From Phycisphaeraceae bacterium (GTDB lineage Bacteria > Planctomycetota > Phycisphaerae > Phycisphaerales > UBA1924), in assembly GCA_020639235.1 (NCBI GenBank), contig JACKHC010000002.1:124001-188000 (forward strand): a stretch of DNA of 64,000 nt, written 5' to 3'. The position numbers and the translations under genes are program-made. Positions 40,579 to 50,317 of this stretch are shown here, one piece after another (the first letter of the stretch is position 1; each line of letters opens with the position of its first letter). Below the pieces are notes generated by a model. The model saw nothing but the letters and a program-made list of their open reading frames with translations, was not told the DNA's origin and did no database searches.

Positions 40579-42320
40579 GCCCCTCAACGTCCGGTGGCGG
40601 CGAGCGGCTGAGTCCGGCGGCACGGGCTTCGGCGATGGTGTCGGGGATTCCGCTGGCCAACAAGTGCATGATTCTGTTCGGCGCCGCGGTGGTCCTGATC
40701 ATTGGCGCGGCGCTGATCGTTCCGTGGGTGCGGCTGGCGACGATCGTGGACCAGAGCCAACTGGAGACCTCGCGCCAGATCGCGCGGTTGTGGCAGGAGA
40801 GTCCGATGATGATGCCCGACTGGACGGGCATGGCATCGGGCGAGGAGCGCGAGGCCAGGACGCGCCACCTGATGATCCGGTTCTATCCGGAGCAGGAGTG
40901 GGCGCGATCGGACTTCGGCGGCGGATTCCTGGCGGCGGCGCGAGAACGGCTGGCGTTGACGGGCGACCCGAAGCACGATGAGGATCGTGTCGAGCATTCG
41001 GAGGTGCTATCGGAGGACAACTCGCGGGTGTACCGGTACGCGCGCGGGATCATGAATCAATCCGGGGCGCGGATCGGTGTGCTGACGGTGCAGCGGCGGT
41101 CCGAGGTTGCGGCGAGCCAGTTGTTCGTGAACCGGATCTATCTGCTCGCCGCCGGGTTCGGCGCGGGAACGCTGGCGGTGCTTGTTTTCTATCTGATCAC
41201 CACGCGGATCATTCTCGAGCCGGTGCGTTCACTTCGCGCGACGGCGGACCTGGTGCGGCAGGGGAACCTGGACATCCGCGCGGACTTGAAGACCGGCGAT
41301 GAGTTCGAGGACCTGGGGGACACCTTCAACTCGATGCTTGTGGAACTGTCCGAGCAACAATCGAAGCTGCGGGGGATCAACCGCTCGCTCGATCTGCGGC
41401 TGACCGATCTCGCGGAGCGGAACGTGATGCTGCACGAGACCGCGAAGATGAAGGGCGAGTTCCTGGCGAACATCAGTCATGAACTGCGCACGCCGCTCAA
41501 CTCGATCATCGGGTTCGCGGAGATTCTCCAAGGGATCGCCGACAGCGATGCCCAGTCGACGGGCGGCCCCCCCACGGCCGAGCAGTTGGCCAAACGCCGG
41601 CGGTATTTGGACAACATCGTTGGAGCGGGCCGGTCGCTCCTTGAGATGATCAACGAGTTGCTCACGATGGCGCGGATCGATGCGGGCAAGGTTGAACTGC
41701 ACATCCAGCGGCTCAATGTCGCCGAGACCTGCGAGGGGCTGCTCGCGCTGATTCGCCCCCTCGCGGAGAAGAAGCGTCTGGAACTGGCGCTGCAGCTGCC
41801 AACCTCGGACGGACGGCTGACCTCCAATCCTTCGATGGCCGATCTCCCACCGATCGAGACCGACCCGCAGAAGCTGCAGCAGATCGTGTTCAACTTCCTG
41901 TCGAACGCCGTGAAGTTCACACCCGAGGGTGGGAAGGTGACGCTCCGCGCGGATCGGTTGTTCCCTGCGGACGGGACAGCGCGGGTGCGATTCAGCGTGA
42001 TCGACACGGGGGACGGCATCCCAGCCGACAAGCACGAGTTCATCTTTCAGAAGTTCACGCAGCTCGACTCGGGGCACACGCGCGAGCAACAGGGCACGGG
42101 CCTCGGTCTGGCGATCGCGCGGGAGTTCTCGGAGTTGCTGCAGGGCGAGATCCTGCTGGACTCCGAGGTCGGGCGCGGATCGATGTTCTCCATTGTCGTG
42201 CCGCTGCGGATGGATCCTGATCTGGCGGCGCAGCGGGCGATCGAGAACGCGGGGCGTTCGATGTTTGCGCGCGCGACCGAGCACTCGCACGAGGGCGCGG
42301 CTAGCGGTCCTTCAGGGTGA
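40575..42320 (+). CDS. Membrane sensor histidine kinase (HAMP-HisKA-HATPase)
   Basis: A 581-residue sensor kinase. One helix at about 31-50, an extracytoplasmic sensor region (52-187), a second helix (188-210), HAMP (about 211-264), a coiled-coil stretch, HisKA with SHELRTPLNS (phospho-His 302), and an ATPase domain containing NFLSNAVKFTPEGG (N box), DTGDGIP (G1) and GTGLGLAIAREF (G2). The signal is unknown and no response regulator is adjacent. Coupling to rsfS by an ATGA overlap is unusual. The last 20 bases overlap the convergent yraN-type gene. Confidence 0.93.
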   Translation: MSPSTSGGGERLSPAARASAMVSGIPLANKCMILFGAAVVLIIGAALIVPWVRLATIVDQSQLETSRQIARLWQESPMMMPDWTGMASGEEREARTRHLMIRFYPEQEWARSDFGGGFLAAARERLALTGDPKHDEDRVEHSEVLSEDNSRVYRYARGIMNQSGARIGVLTVQRRSEVAASQLFVNRIYLLAAGFGAGTLAVLVFYLITTRIILEPVRSLRATADLVRQGNLDIRADLKTGDEFEDLGDTFNSMLVELSEQQSKLRGINRSLDLRLTDLAERNVMLHETAKMKGEFLANISHELRTPLNSIIGFAEILQGIADSDAQSTGGPPTAEQLAKRRRYLDNIVGAGRSLLEMINELLTMARIDAGKVELHIQRLNVAETCEGLLALIRPLAEKKRLELALQLPTSDGRLTSNPSMADLPPIETDPQKLQQIVFNFLSNAVKFTPEGGKVTLRADRLFPADGTARVRFSVIDTGDGIPADKHEFIFQKFTQLDSGHTREQQGTGLGLAIAREFSELLQGEILLDSEVGRGSMFSIVVPLRMDPDLAAQRAIENAGRSMFARATEHSHEGAASGPSG

Positions 42321-42723
42321 CCGCACGCTCATGATGGCGGATAACGGGCCTGGCACCGGGACGTTCGTCGATGGCGATCACGTCGATTCGCAGGGGACGG
42401 TCGAGCCAGTTCTTCCGGCGCGCGATCAGACTCGTGACGCGCAGGAGGCGCCGCTTCTTGTCGCGTGTGATGGCGCGCTCGCCGGGCGATGAAAGGCCGT
42501 CGGAAACGGCGCGGGTCTTGACCTCAACGACGACAATCGTCTTGCGATCGGGCGCCAGCGCAACGATATCGGCCTCGCCCGCCGGAGTATGCAGGTTGCG
42601 CGCCAGGATGCGGTAGCGCTTCCTTCGGAGGTGCCTGCGTGCGAGTCGCTCGCCACGGATGCCGCGGAGCGCGGAGTCGGGCAGCGATGCGGGGCGGAAG
42701 AGCCGCGTGAGGAGGCGGCGCAT
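42301..42723 (-). CDS. UPF0102 (YraN) family putative nuclease
   Basis: A 140-residue protein with the YraN pattern: GERLARRHLRRKRYRILARNLHTPAGEADIVALAP, then VVVEVKTR and the basic IARRKNWLDRPLRIDVIAI. The GEADIV...EVKTR acidic/Lys arrangement is that of a restriction-endonuclease-like fold, though activity is unproven. It starts three bases after the SurA-like gene stops, so they form a minus-strand pair. The 3' end overlaps the histidine kinase gene by 20 bases. Confidence 0.85.
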   Translation of the reverse strand: MRRLLTRLFRPASLPDSALRGIRGERLARRHLRRKRYRILARNLHTPAGEADIVALAPDRKTIVVVEVKTRAVSDGLSSPGERAITRDKKRRLLRVTSLIARRKNWLDRPLRIDVIAIDERPGARPVIRHHERAVTLKDR

Positions 42724-42726
42724 GGT

Positions 42727-44046
42727 TCAGCCCTCGGACCGGTAGCGGCGCGAGGCAAACTCGATGAGTTTGATGGCGATGGCCTCCTGGTCGGCGAGCC
42801 CGGCGCGCCCCACGATCTTCTGGAAGTAGCGACGCTCGGCCTCGGCGAATCGCTGCTCTCTGAGTTTCTGTTCGATCTCGAACTGCGCCTCATAGAGCGA
42901 CTTCTCGGGCTGGGCATCGAGTTGCTCGAGCTTGATCCACCAGGCCGAGTCGTTGGCGTTGACCCGTGGCGAAATCTGCCCCACGGACAGGGCGCGGGCG
43001 GCATCGTTGAGCGGTTCGAGGGCGATGATGTTGGCTTCAGCGATGCGGGGTGTGTCGAGTTGCTTGACCAGCTCCCCGGCGTTGACTTTATTGAACGCCG
43101 ACTCGGCCTGCGCGATGTCCTTGAAGGGCGTTCCGGCGGCGAGCGCCGACTCGATGCGCTGCAACTTCTCCTGGTCGTTCGCGGGCGCCTGGATGATGCG
43201 CAGACGAGCCGTGGGCGGCGGGGCGAACTCCTCGGGGTGCAGGTCGTAGTACACCTCGATATCGCGGTAGGACACGGCGACGGACTCCGCGATCTCGCGC
43301 CGAATCTGTTCGCGGATGAAGGCGCGCTTGACCTCGTCATCGACTTTCTGGTTGAGCGTCAGCCCTTCGGCCTCGAGGAGCCGGGTACGGGCGACCTCGC
43401 GCGAGCCGCCCGACTCGGAGATGAGCCCCTGCCGGATTCGATCGACAAACGCGCCGATGCCGACGCGTTCTTCCTCGGAGAGCGACGCGCGGAACTCGGC
43501 GAGGAGGAGTTCGTCCTGAAGGATGTCGCGGAGGGCCCGGGCGATCTCGGCGGCGGCGAATCGCTGCCACTCGGTCTCTTTCATGCGTCCGGCTTCGGCG
43601 GCGAGGCGGGCGTCCATGGGTTCGAGGAACTCGGCCGCATAGATGGGCTTGCCGTTGACCTGGCCGAGAAACGCATCGACCAGATAGCCCGATCGGGGCG
43701 TCGCCCGCGTGGGGCTTGGCGATGAGGTTCCGGGCGCCGATCCGGCGGGCACATCGGTCGCGCTGAGCGTGATGGTGCGCGGAGCGGACTCGGAACCGGG
43801 CGCTCCGGTCAGGACGATGACATCGACGCCCTCTGCTCCGGGAGACGACTCTGCCGCGGGCGGCGCCAGGGGGATGGACGGCGCGGGGGCGTTGACGACG
43901 GCTGGATTCTGCACGCGGAACTGCGCGGGTGTGACGGTCCGGGTGGTCGTGGTCTGGCCCTGCTGGGCGCATGCCGCGACCGAGGTTGCGGCGGCGATCA
44001 GCGCGCCGGCTCTGATGACTCGGACTGCCTTCCGTGGTTGTGTCAC
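42727..44046 (-). CDS. SurA/PpiC-like periplasmic lipoprotein
   Basis: About 439 residues. Starting at GTG 44046 (GGAG 10 bases upstream) gives a textbook lipoprotein signal with lipobox VAAC near residue 25; an upstream ATG at 44085 would lengthen it unnaturally. A Pro/Thr-rich linker precedes a SurA-N-like helical region (VNGKPIYAAEFLEPMDARLAA...) and a parvulin-like segment (VYYDLHPEEFAPPPTARLRIIQ, GTPFKDIAQAES, LSVGQISPRV). Chaperoning of exported proteins is the likely role; isomerase residues cannot be confirmed by eye. Confidence 0.72.
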   Translation of the reverse strand: MTQPRKAVRVIRAGALIAAATSVAACAQQGQTTTTRTVTPAQFRVQNPAVVNAPAPSIPLAPPAAESSPGAEGVDVIVLTGAPGSESAPRTITLSATDVPAGSAPGTSSPSPTRATPRSGYLVDAFLGQVNGKPIYAAEFLEPMDARLAAEAGRMKETEWQRFAAAEIARALRDILQDELLLAEFRASLSEEERVGIGAFVDRIRQGLISESGGSREVARTRLLEAEGLTLNQKVDDEVKRAFIREQIRREIAESVAVSYRDIEVYYDLHPEEFAPPPTARLRIIQAPANDQEKLQRIESALAAGTPFKDIAQAESAFNKVNAGELVKQLDTPRIAEANIIALEPLNDAARALSVGQISPRVNANDSAWWIKLEQLDAQPEKSLYEAQFEIEQKLREQRFAEAERRYFQKIVGRAGLADQEAIAIKLIEFASRRYRSEG

Positions 44047-44247
44047 TCGGTCGTCTCCGTGTTGGACCGTTCGGGCGTCGGGCATGGTACCGCGAGTCGC
44101 CCGGGGGTGAGCGCGTGGGTACACTTCTGGTCCGGCGCGAATCGTGGCGGAATCCGCGGCGTTTCGGGCGTCGAACTCGATGCATACCGCGACGAGTCGC
44201 CGGCATTCGATCTTCACCCACAACGACTTATGGTCACGGAGGCCAAG

Positions 44248-44703
44248 ATGGCGAACTCAGGCAAGGACGGGGATGGCGCTCCGAAAATCATTGTTGACTC
44301 GGACTGGAAGGCACAGGCGCAGGCAGAGAAGGAGAAGTTGTCCGAGGTGGAAGAGCAGGCCGCGGCGGCCGGCGAGGCTCGTGGGCTGCCACCGGCGGAC
44401 TTCCAATCGATTGTCGGCACGCTCTTCTCGCAGGCCTTGATGTACCTGGGAGGGATGGCGGACCCCAAGACCGGGGCGGCGATGGTCGATCTCGAGGCGG
44501 GCAAGCACTTCATCGATCTGCTGGGCGTGCTCGACGAGAAGACCAAGGGGAACCTCGACGAGCAGGAGGCGGAGTTGATGAAGCAGGCCCTGGCTGAGGC
44601 GCGGGGGATGTTTGTTGAGATCAGCCGGGCGATCGAGCAGCAGATGGCCAAGCGGGCGGGCGGGGGTGCTGCAACGGGCGGCAAGGGGCCGATCATTCAG
44701 TAA
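44248..44703 (+). CDS. DUF1844 family protein
   Basis: A 151-residue soluble protein. ADFQSIVGTLFSQALMYLGGMADP and AKHFIDLLGVLDEKTKGNLDEQEAELM match the DUF1844 pattern. Function unknown. ATG 44248 is chosen because GGAGG lies 5 bases upstream; the open frame starts earlier. The 201-base region before it, shared with the divergent lipoprotein gene, shows no other gene. It lies 41 bases before sdhC on the same strand and may be co-transcribed with the succinate dehydrogenase genes. Confidence 0.82.
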   Translation: MANSGKDGDGAPKIIVDSDWKAQAQAEKEKLSEVEEQAAAAGEARGLPPADFQSIVGTLFSQALMYLGGMADPKTGAAMVDLEAGKHFIDLLGVLDEKTKGNLDEQEAELMKQALAEARGMFVEISRAIEQQMAKRAGGGAATGGKGPIIQ

Positions 44704-44744
44704 GCGCCGGAAGCCCACCAGTTCCAGAAGCGGAGACCGACCCT

Positions 44745-45563
44745 GTGGCACAGAACAAGTCCTTTCTTGAGAAGCATCACTTCCTGTTGCGTCGGCTGCA
44801 TTCGCTGGCGGGCGTGGTGCCGATCGGGGTGTTCCTGCTGTTCCACCTGACGACGAACGCGTCGATCGTGTGGGGCGCGATCAACAAGGGGAAGTTCGAG
44901 GGCGTGCACCCCGGTGCCGCGACCTTCCAGCACGAGGTCGGATTCATCCACTCGCTCCCGGCGTTGATCCTGATCGAGATTTTCGGGCTATGGCTCCCGA
45001 TCGCGTTCCACTCGGTTCTGGGTGTGTACTACGCGACAACGGGCAAGAACAACGTGGCGCATTACAAATACCAGGGTAACTGGCGCTACACGCTGCAACG
45101 GATCAGCGGATACATCGGCGTGTTGTTCATCTTCTACCACGTGGCCACGCTGCGCTGGCACTGGACATTCCTCGTGCCGGGCGGGACGAAATGGAGCGGT
45201 GAATGGGCGGCTTCGACGCTCGCCGCTGCGATTCAGGGGAGCGAGTCCGGCTTCACGGCGATGGGTGTGGTGGTGGCGCTGTTCTACATGCTGGGTGTAT
45301 CGCTGCTGGTGTTCCACCTGGCGAACGGGCTTTGGACCGCGGCGATCACCTGGGGGCTGACGATCTCGGAACAGGCCCAGAAGCGCTGGGGGTATGTGTG
45401 CGCTGCGGCGGGCGTCGGGCTGATGGCGCTGGCGTGGAGCGCCGTGATCGGGTTCGCGACGCTCGATTACGAAGAGGCGCGGCTCGCCGAGGAGCGCGTG
45501 CGCCACGGCGAGGTGACGATTGTGACCGAGAGCCAGCGGGCCGACGCGGGCGAGCGAGAGTAA
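44745..45563 (+). CDS. sdhC: Succinate dehydrogenase/fumarate reductase cytochrome b subunit
   Basis: A 272-residue membrane anchor of the b558 type with about five helices. RRLHSLAGVVPIGVFLLFHL (about 16-35) and FYHVATLRWHWTF provide His candidates for haem ligation; KYQGNWRYTLQRISGYIGVLFIFYHV is characteristic of the Bacillus-like single-anchor family. The start is GTG 44745 behind CGGAG. The sdhC-sdhA-sdhB order with short gaps (10 and 32 bases) indicates one operon. Confidence 0.93.
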   Translation: MAQNKSFLEKHHFLLRRLHSLAGVVPIGVFLLFHLTTNASIVWGAINKGKFEGVHPGAATFQHEVGFIHSLPALILIEIFGLWLPIAFHSVLGVYYATTGKNNVAHYKYQGNWRYTLQRISGYIGVLFIFYHVATLRWHWTFLVPGGTKWSGEWAASTLAAAIQGSESGFTAMGVVVALFYMLGVSLLVFHLANGLWTAAITWGLTISEQAQKRWGYVCAAAGVGLMALAWSAVIGFATLDYEEARLAEERVRHGEVTIVTESQRADAGERE

Positions 45564-45573
45564 GGAGCCGATC

Positions 45574-47490
45574 GTGGGATCGAATGAACTTCGTGTGATC
45601 GTGGTCGGCGGCGGGCTCGCGGGTCTGGCGGCGACGGTGCGCATCGCGGAGGCGGGGCTGCCGGTTGATCTGTTCTCGCTCGTTCCCGTGAAGCGTTCGC
45701 ATTCGGTGTGCGCGCAGGGCGGGATCAACGCGTGCAACGAGGTGGCGCGCCAGCAGGGGTACTCGGAGTACGAGCACTTCGACGAGACGATCTACGGCGG
45801 GGACTTCCTCCAGCATCAGCCGCCGGTGTACGAGATGGCGCACATGGCGCCGAAGATCATCGATCTGCTGGACCGCATGGGCGTGCCGTTCAACCGGACG
45901 GCCGAGGGGATGCGGGACCTGCGCTTGTTCGGCGGCTCGCTCTACAAGCGGACGCACTTCGCGGGTGCGACCACGGGCCAGCAGCTGATGTACGCGCTGG
46001 ATGAGCAGACGCGCCGCTACCGGAGTGAGGGGAAGGTGACGGCGTACGAGTTCTGGGAGTTCCTGTGGCCGGTGATTGATGTGGACGGCAAGTGCCGGGG
46101 CATCGTGGCGCAGGACCTCCGCACGATGCAGATCCGTTCGTTCCGAGCCGATGCCGTCGTGATCGCGACGGGCGGGTGCGGGCTGGTGTTCGGGCAGAGC
46201 ACGAACTCGGTGATGTGCACGGGCGGTGCGGCGAGCCGGTGCTACCAGGCGGGCGTGAAGTACGCCAACGCGGAGTTCATCCAGGTGCACCCGACGGCGA
46301 TTCCCGGCGCGGACAAGCTGCGACTGATGAGCGAGTCGGCGCGCGGCGAGGGCGGGCGTGTGTGGGTGCCGGCGGTGAAGAAAGACGGCAAGTGGGCGCC
46401 GCACCCGGACTCGGGGCGTGATCCTCGCAAGCTCGATGAGGCGACCGAGCGCTGGTACTTCCTCGAAGAGAAGTATCCCGCGTACGGGAACATCGTGCCG
46501 CGTGATATCGCGACGCGTGAGATTTTTAGCGTGTGCATGGCGGGGTTCGGCGTGGGCGGCGGGAACATGGTGTATCTCGACCTGACGCATCGCTCGAGGG
46601 AGTTCCTGGAAACGCGGCTCGGCGGGATTATCGAGATCTATCGCAAGTTCGTGGGCGAGGACCCGGCGGAACTGCCCATGAAGATCTTCCCCGGCGTGCA
46701 TTACTCGATGGGCGGGCTGTGGACGCAGTACGCGCCCAAGGGCGACCTGAAGGGTATGGTCAAGGGCGACCCGCGCAACATGATGACGAATGTCGAGGGG
46801 CTCTACGCCTTCGGCGAGGTCAACTACCAGTATCACGGCGCCAATCGCCTCGGCGCGAACGCGCTGCTGTCTTGCATCTTTGATGGTCTGTTCTGCGGCG
46901 AAGGCGTGGCCGGATATGTGCGCGAAATGGGCGCGGATCCGGCTTCCCAGGCGAGCGCCTCGATGTACGACGAGGTCGTGCGTCGCGAAGAGTCGCGGAT
47001 CAAGTCGCTGCTTTCTTCGAAGGGCGGCGAGAATCCGTATCAGATCGCCAAGGAACTCGGCGCGGAGATGACGGCGGCCTCGACGGTTGTCAAGTCGGGA
47101 GCGCGCCTCGAGAAGGCGCTCGCCAAACTGGAAGAACTGCGCGGACGGCACGAGAGGATGTCGCTCGCGGACACCGGATCGTGGGCGAACCAGAACCTCA
47201 ACTGGGCGCGAGTCGTGGGCGACATGCTGGCGCTGGCGGACCCGATCCTGCGCGGGGGGCTGATGCGCGAGGAGTCGCGCGGCTCGCATTACCGCGAAGA
47301 CTTCACGGAGCGCAACGACGAGCGATTCCTCAAGACCTCGGTCGCGGAGTTCGATGCAACGACGGGACGCTCGCGGATCACGCACGAGGATGTGGAGATC
47401 GGGCTGGTCAAGCCGCGCGTGCGCAACTACGGCAAGGTCGGATCGAAGAGCAAGACCAAGAAGAATGAGCCCGCGACGGCGTCGGCCTGA
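45574..47490 (+). CDS. sdhA: Succinate dehydrogenase flavoprotein subunit
   Basis: A 638-residue FAD subunit oxidising succinate to fumarate. The dinucleotide fold is VVGGGLAGLAATVRIAEAG; HSVCAQGGINA is the FAD-attachment region; FIQVHPTAIPG and SARGEGGRVWV lie at the active site; HYSMGGLW and NYQYHGANRLGANALL follow. The His for covalent FAD linkage is in the KRSHSVCAQGG segment. Starts at GTG 45574 with AAGGAG six bases before it. Confidence 0.96.
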   Translation: MGSNELRVIVVGGGLAGLAATVRIAEAGLPVDLFSLVPVKRSHSVCAQGGINACNEVARQQGYSEYEHFDETIYGGDFLQHQPPVYEMAHMAPKIIDLLDRMGVPFNRTAEGMRDLRLFGGSLYKRTHFAGATTGQQLMYALDEQTRRYRSEGKVTAYEFWEFLWPVIDVDGKCRGIVAQDLRTMQIRSFRADAVVIATGGCGLVFGQSTNSVMCTGGAASRCYQAGVKYANAEFIQVHPTAIPGADKLRLMSESARGEGGRVWVPAVKKDGKWAPHPDSGRDPRKLDEATERWYFLEEKYPAYGNIVPRDIATREIFSVCMAGFGVGGGNMVYLDLTHRSREFLETRLGGIIEIYRKFVGEDPAELPMKIFPGVHYSMGGLWTQYAPKGDLKGMVKGDPRNMMTNVEGLYAFGEVNYQYHGANRLGANALLSCIFDGLFCGEGVAGYVREMGADPASQASASMYDEVVRREESRIKSLLSSKGGENPYQIAKELGAEMTAASTVVKSGARLEKALAKLEELRGRHERMSLADTGSWANQNLNWARVVGDMLALADPILRGGLMREESRGSHYREDFTERNDERFLKTSVAEFDATTGRSRITHEDVEIGLVKPRVRNYGKVGSKSKTKKNEPATASA

Positions 47491-47522
47491 GAACGGATAC
47501 GGAACGACACGGGAGACGATTG

Positions 47523-48359
47523 ATGTCCTCGAAGAATGATGCAAAGGGCAAGGCGGCCAACACGCGGACGGTGCGGTTCAACATCAAGCGGTGCGACGGG
47601 CCCGGCCAGCCCTCTCGGTGGGAACGGTTCGATGTCCCGGTGCAGTCGTCCAGCGCCGGCTCCGGCAGCGCGAATGTCATCTCGTGCCTGCAATGGATCG
47701 CCGCCAATCCCGTGACGATCGAGGGCAGGAAGACGACGCCCGTTTCGTTCGACTGCGGGTGCCTCGAAGAGGTGTGCGGCGCGTGCACGATGGTGATCAA
47801 TGGGCAGGTGCGGCAGTCGTGCTCGTGCCTGATGGACTCGTGCGCGCCGAACGACGGTGACGAGGTGACACTCGAACCGATGAGCAAGTTCCCGGTGAAC
47901 CGCGACTTGTTTGTTGATCGCTCGCGACTGTTCAATGATCTTGAGCGGATCAGGGGCTGGGTGCCGATCGACGGGACGTACGACCTGGGCGCGGGGCCGC
48001 GGGAAACGCCCGAGCAGCAGCAGCAGCGGTACAAGTTGTCGGAGTGCATGTCGTGCGGGTGCTGCCTGGAGGCGTGCCCGCAGTACACGCTCGAGCCGGA
48101 CGAGAAGGAATGGGATCACGCCTTTGTCGGGGCCGCGGTGATCAGCCAGACCCGGTACTTCAACATGCACGCGACCGGAAAGGAACTGGCCAAACAGCGT
48201 CTGGATGTGATGTCGGGCCCGGGCGGGGTATCGGACTGCGGCAACGCCCAGAACTGCGTGAAGGTATGCCCCAAGGAAATCCCGCTGACGGAGTCGATCG
48301 GGTCCGTCGGACGCCAGACGACGATTCACAAGATCCGCGAGTTCTTCATGGGCCGGTGA
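47523..48359 (+). CDS. sdhB: Succinate dehydrogenase iron-sulfur subunit
   Basis: A 278-residue electron-transfer subunit. The [2Fe-2S] ligands appear as CGCLEEVCGACTMVINGQVRQSC; the [4Fe-4S] and [3Fe-4S] ligands as CMSCGCCLEACP and, near the C-terminus, CGNAQNCVKVCP. ATG 47523 follows GGGAG; a TTG immediately before is less likely. Passes electrons from SdhA to quinone at SdhC. Confidence 0.96.
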   Translation: MSSKNDAKGKAANTRTVRFNIKRCDGPGQPSRWERFDVPVQSSSAGSGSANVISCLQWIAANPVTIEGRKTTPVSFDCGCLEEVCGACTMVINGQVRQSCSCLMDSCAPNDGDEVTLEPMSKFPVNRDLFVDRSRLFNDLERIRGWVPIDGTYDLGAGPRETPEQQQQRYKLSECMSCGCCLEACPQYTLEPDEKEWDHAFVGAAVISQTRYFNMHATGKELAKQRLDVMSGPGGVSDCGNAQNCVKVCPKEIPLTESIGSVGRQTTIHKIREFFMGR

Positions 48360-48538
48360 TCGGGAGGGGGGATCGCGCCGATATCCGGGCTATCCGCTTG
48401 GGAAAGGGTGCGACGCAACCCCCGGCGGTCGGTATGGATATAGGTAGATTGGTGACCCCGCCCGCCCCGCCGCACCGTTGGTTTCGGTCGGGCGCCGCGG
48501 GGACTCGGGCGGGGAGCTCGCACGCGGAGGAGACCGGG

Positions 48539-49600
48539 ATGTCCAGGAAGTCGCTTGTTGGGTTCGGATTGATCGCGATGCTCTCGACCGGCGCGCTGGT
48601 GGGCGTTGCAGCGCCAGCGCACGCGGAGCGACCGCCCGCGCAGATCGGCGGCAAAATGAGCGCCCCGCCGCTAGCGATCGATGACGCCGAACTCGACTTC
48701 GGCGATGTGGCGACGCGCTCGAAGGTGACCGGCAGCATCCGGGTTCGGAATGTAGGTGACGAGCCGGTGGTTGTGACCGATACGAGCAGCGACTGCTCGT
48801 GTACGGCGCTGTTGACGGATGGGTACGCGGTGATCGAACCGGGCAAGGACCTCGTGTTTGATGTGTCGATCGAGACACGGGACATGGGCGTGATGACGCA
48901 AAAGGTCCGGCTGATCTGCGAGGGGTTCGGGCGGCCCTTCGAGACGATTGTGCGCGCGAACGTGACCGAGAAAGTCGAGGTCAATCCCGACGGCGTCAAG
49001 GCGTTGGTGCAGCCGATGGGCCTGCTCACGTTGAAGTCGATCGATGATCGTCCGTTCCATGTACTGAGCGTGCACGGGGGCAAGCCGCAGTTCGTGGGCT
49101 TTGATCCCGAGAACGATGAGGCGAAGTCGCTCTACCGCGTCGTCTACGACTTCACGATGCTCCCGAAGGAGGAGATTCCCAGCGTCGTGGTGGTCGAGAC
49201 GGATCATCCGGACGCCCCCTTTGTGGCGATCCGTTACTTCTCGAAGGGTAAGATCGAGCCGCAGGACCGCGAGTCCAGCGCCAAGGTCTGGAAGAAAGAA
49301 TACGACTTTGATTATGTGCATCGGTTGGTGCCCGGAGAGTCGGCGGAGATTCAAGTGCGCGTGGCCAAGGCGGGGCGGGCATCGCGTGAGAACGAGCTGA
49401 AGGTCTCCTCGGACAACGAACTGCTGGGCGTCGAGATGGTGGGGGTGGACCTGGACAGCGATCCGAAGTGGGCGATCGCGACGGTGCGCGTTACGGCGTC
49501 TGTCGAGGCCGAGGGATTCCAGGCGGCGACACTGACATTCACGCTCGGCGAGGACCGTCGATGCGAGTCGCAGTTATTTACCCGGGTGGTCGGAGGGTGA
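48539..49600 (+). CDS. Exported DUF1573 protein
   Basis: A 353-residue exported protein with a signal peptide (LVGFGLIAMLSTGALVGVAAPAHA). The first domain (about 45-130) is DUF1573-like: LDFGDVATRSKVTGSIRVRNVGDEPVVVTDTSSDCSCTALL, a beta-sandwich with the typical SDCSCT segment. A second, similar but weaker beta domain follows. Many planctomycete exported proteins carry this fold; function unknown. GGAGGAG precedes ATG 48539. The 179-base gap after sdhB contains a possible -10 (TATAGG, 48438) and no gene. Confidence 0.8.
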   Translation: MSRKSLVGFGLIAMLSTGALVGVAAPAHAERPPAQIGGKMSAPPLAIDDAELDFGDVATRSKVTGSIRVRNVGDEPVVVTDTSSDCSCTALLTDGYAVIEPGKDLVFDVSIETRDMGVMTQKVRLICEGFGRPFETIVRANVTEKVEVNPDGVKALVQPMGLLTLKSIDDRPFHVLSVHGGKPQFVGFDPENDEAKSLYRVVYDFTMLPKEEIPSVVVVETDHPDAPFVAIRYFSKGKIEPQDRESSAKVWKKEYDFDYVHRLVPGESAEIQVRVAKAGRASRENELKVSSDNELLGVEMVGVDLDSDPKWAIATVRVTASVEAEGFQAATLTFTLGEDRRCESQLFTRVVGG

Positions 49601-49806
49601 GGGCACGACTTGCGGGAATCTGACGGGGGGCGCGAAAGTCCGTCGGCGGGGGTGACGATCACAGTGGTGGAGTGAGTTGCAAGCCGGACGGCCGAGATGC
49701 CGCCCGGTCCTCGGTTACTTGCCAATTTCAGGCCCGGTCAATCCGCGGTGTTCGCGGGGCGCGATCGGTGCGCTCGAACATGATCAGAACTCAGGAGTCA
49801 AAGACG

Positions 49807-50310
49807 ATGTTCACGAACTTCAACAACCAGTTTGGTTATACGCCCTCGTTCAACGGTTTCTGCACCCCCTTCAATCAGTTCGGCGGCTTCAACTACGGCT
49901 TCACGCCGTTCTCGACGCCCTCGTTCGCGCCCGCCTCGAACTGGCAGGGCGGCTACTGGAACACGACCCCGACGTTCCAGACCCCCTCCTACGGCTTCAA
50001 TCCGTGGAACTGCTGGACGCCCGGCTTCGCGCCGAGCAATCAGTTCTCCGGCTTCGGGTACTCGCCCGAGTTCGCCTACAGCAACGCGTGGTCGACCCCG
50101 TCCTACAACTTCGCGCCCGTGACGGGCTTCGCCACCCCGTGGCAGAGCTACGCTCCGCAGTCGCAGTACGGCTTCAATGGCTCGTACACCCCCTCCACCA
50201 ATCCGTGGAACTACTCGACGACGGGTAACGCGTGGAACGGCGTGACCAATGGTCAGTGCTCGCCCAGCGGCTATCCGACCCAGTCGGGCCCCTGCCGCTC
50301 GGCGGCGTGA
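49807..50310 (+). CDS. Aromatic/Asn/Pro/Ser-rich low-complexity protein
   Basis: A 167-residue protein built from F, Y, W, N, G, P, S, T and Q. By inspection it has no Leu, Ile, Lys, Asp or His, one Glu and one Arg, and four Cys. Units such as NQFGGFNYGF, TPSFAPASNW, NPWNCWTPGF and NQFSGFGYSP recur irregularly. No signal peptide or membrane segment is present. GGAG lies 9 bases before ATG 49807 and a strong terminator follows, so it looks like a genuine single gene. I know no family; the composition resembles aromatic-rich sticker-and-spacer or prion-like proteins. Function unknown. Confidence 0.75.
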   Translation: MFTNFNNQFGYTPSFNGFCTPFNQFGGFNYGFTPFSTPSFAPASNWQGGYWNTTPTFQTPSYGFNPWNCWTPGFAPSNQFSGFGYSPEFAYSNAWSTPSYNFAPVTGFATPWQSYAPQSQYGFNGSYTPSTNPWNYSTTGNAWNGVTNGQCSPSGYPTQSGPCRSAA

Positions 50311-50317
50311 TGCGGCT

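Noticed and set aside
40033..42320. Fusion of rsfS with the histidine kinase
   Set aside because: A stop codon separates them with a normal ATGA overlap; they are two coupled genes.
45346..47544. A 732-residue minus-strand open frame opposite sdhA
   Set aside because: It is antisense to a clear sdhA, is rich in Arg/His/Pro as expected for shadow frames of GC-rich coding DNA, and shows no domain.
49630..49655. A GAAAGTCCG stretch suggesting RNase P RNA
   Set aside because: Only the short word matches; the conserved surrounding helices and partner segments are absent. GACGG/CCGTC here is just a small hairpin.
49660..49800. Possible riboswitch in the leader of the low-complexity gene
   Set aside because: Some pairing is visible (GCAAG with CTTGC, repeated CCCGGTC) but no known riboswitch core could be matched.
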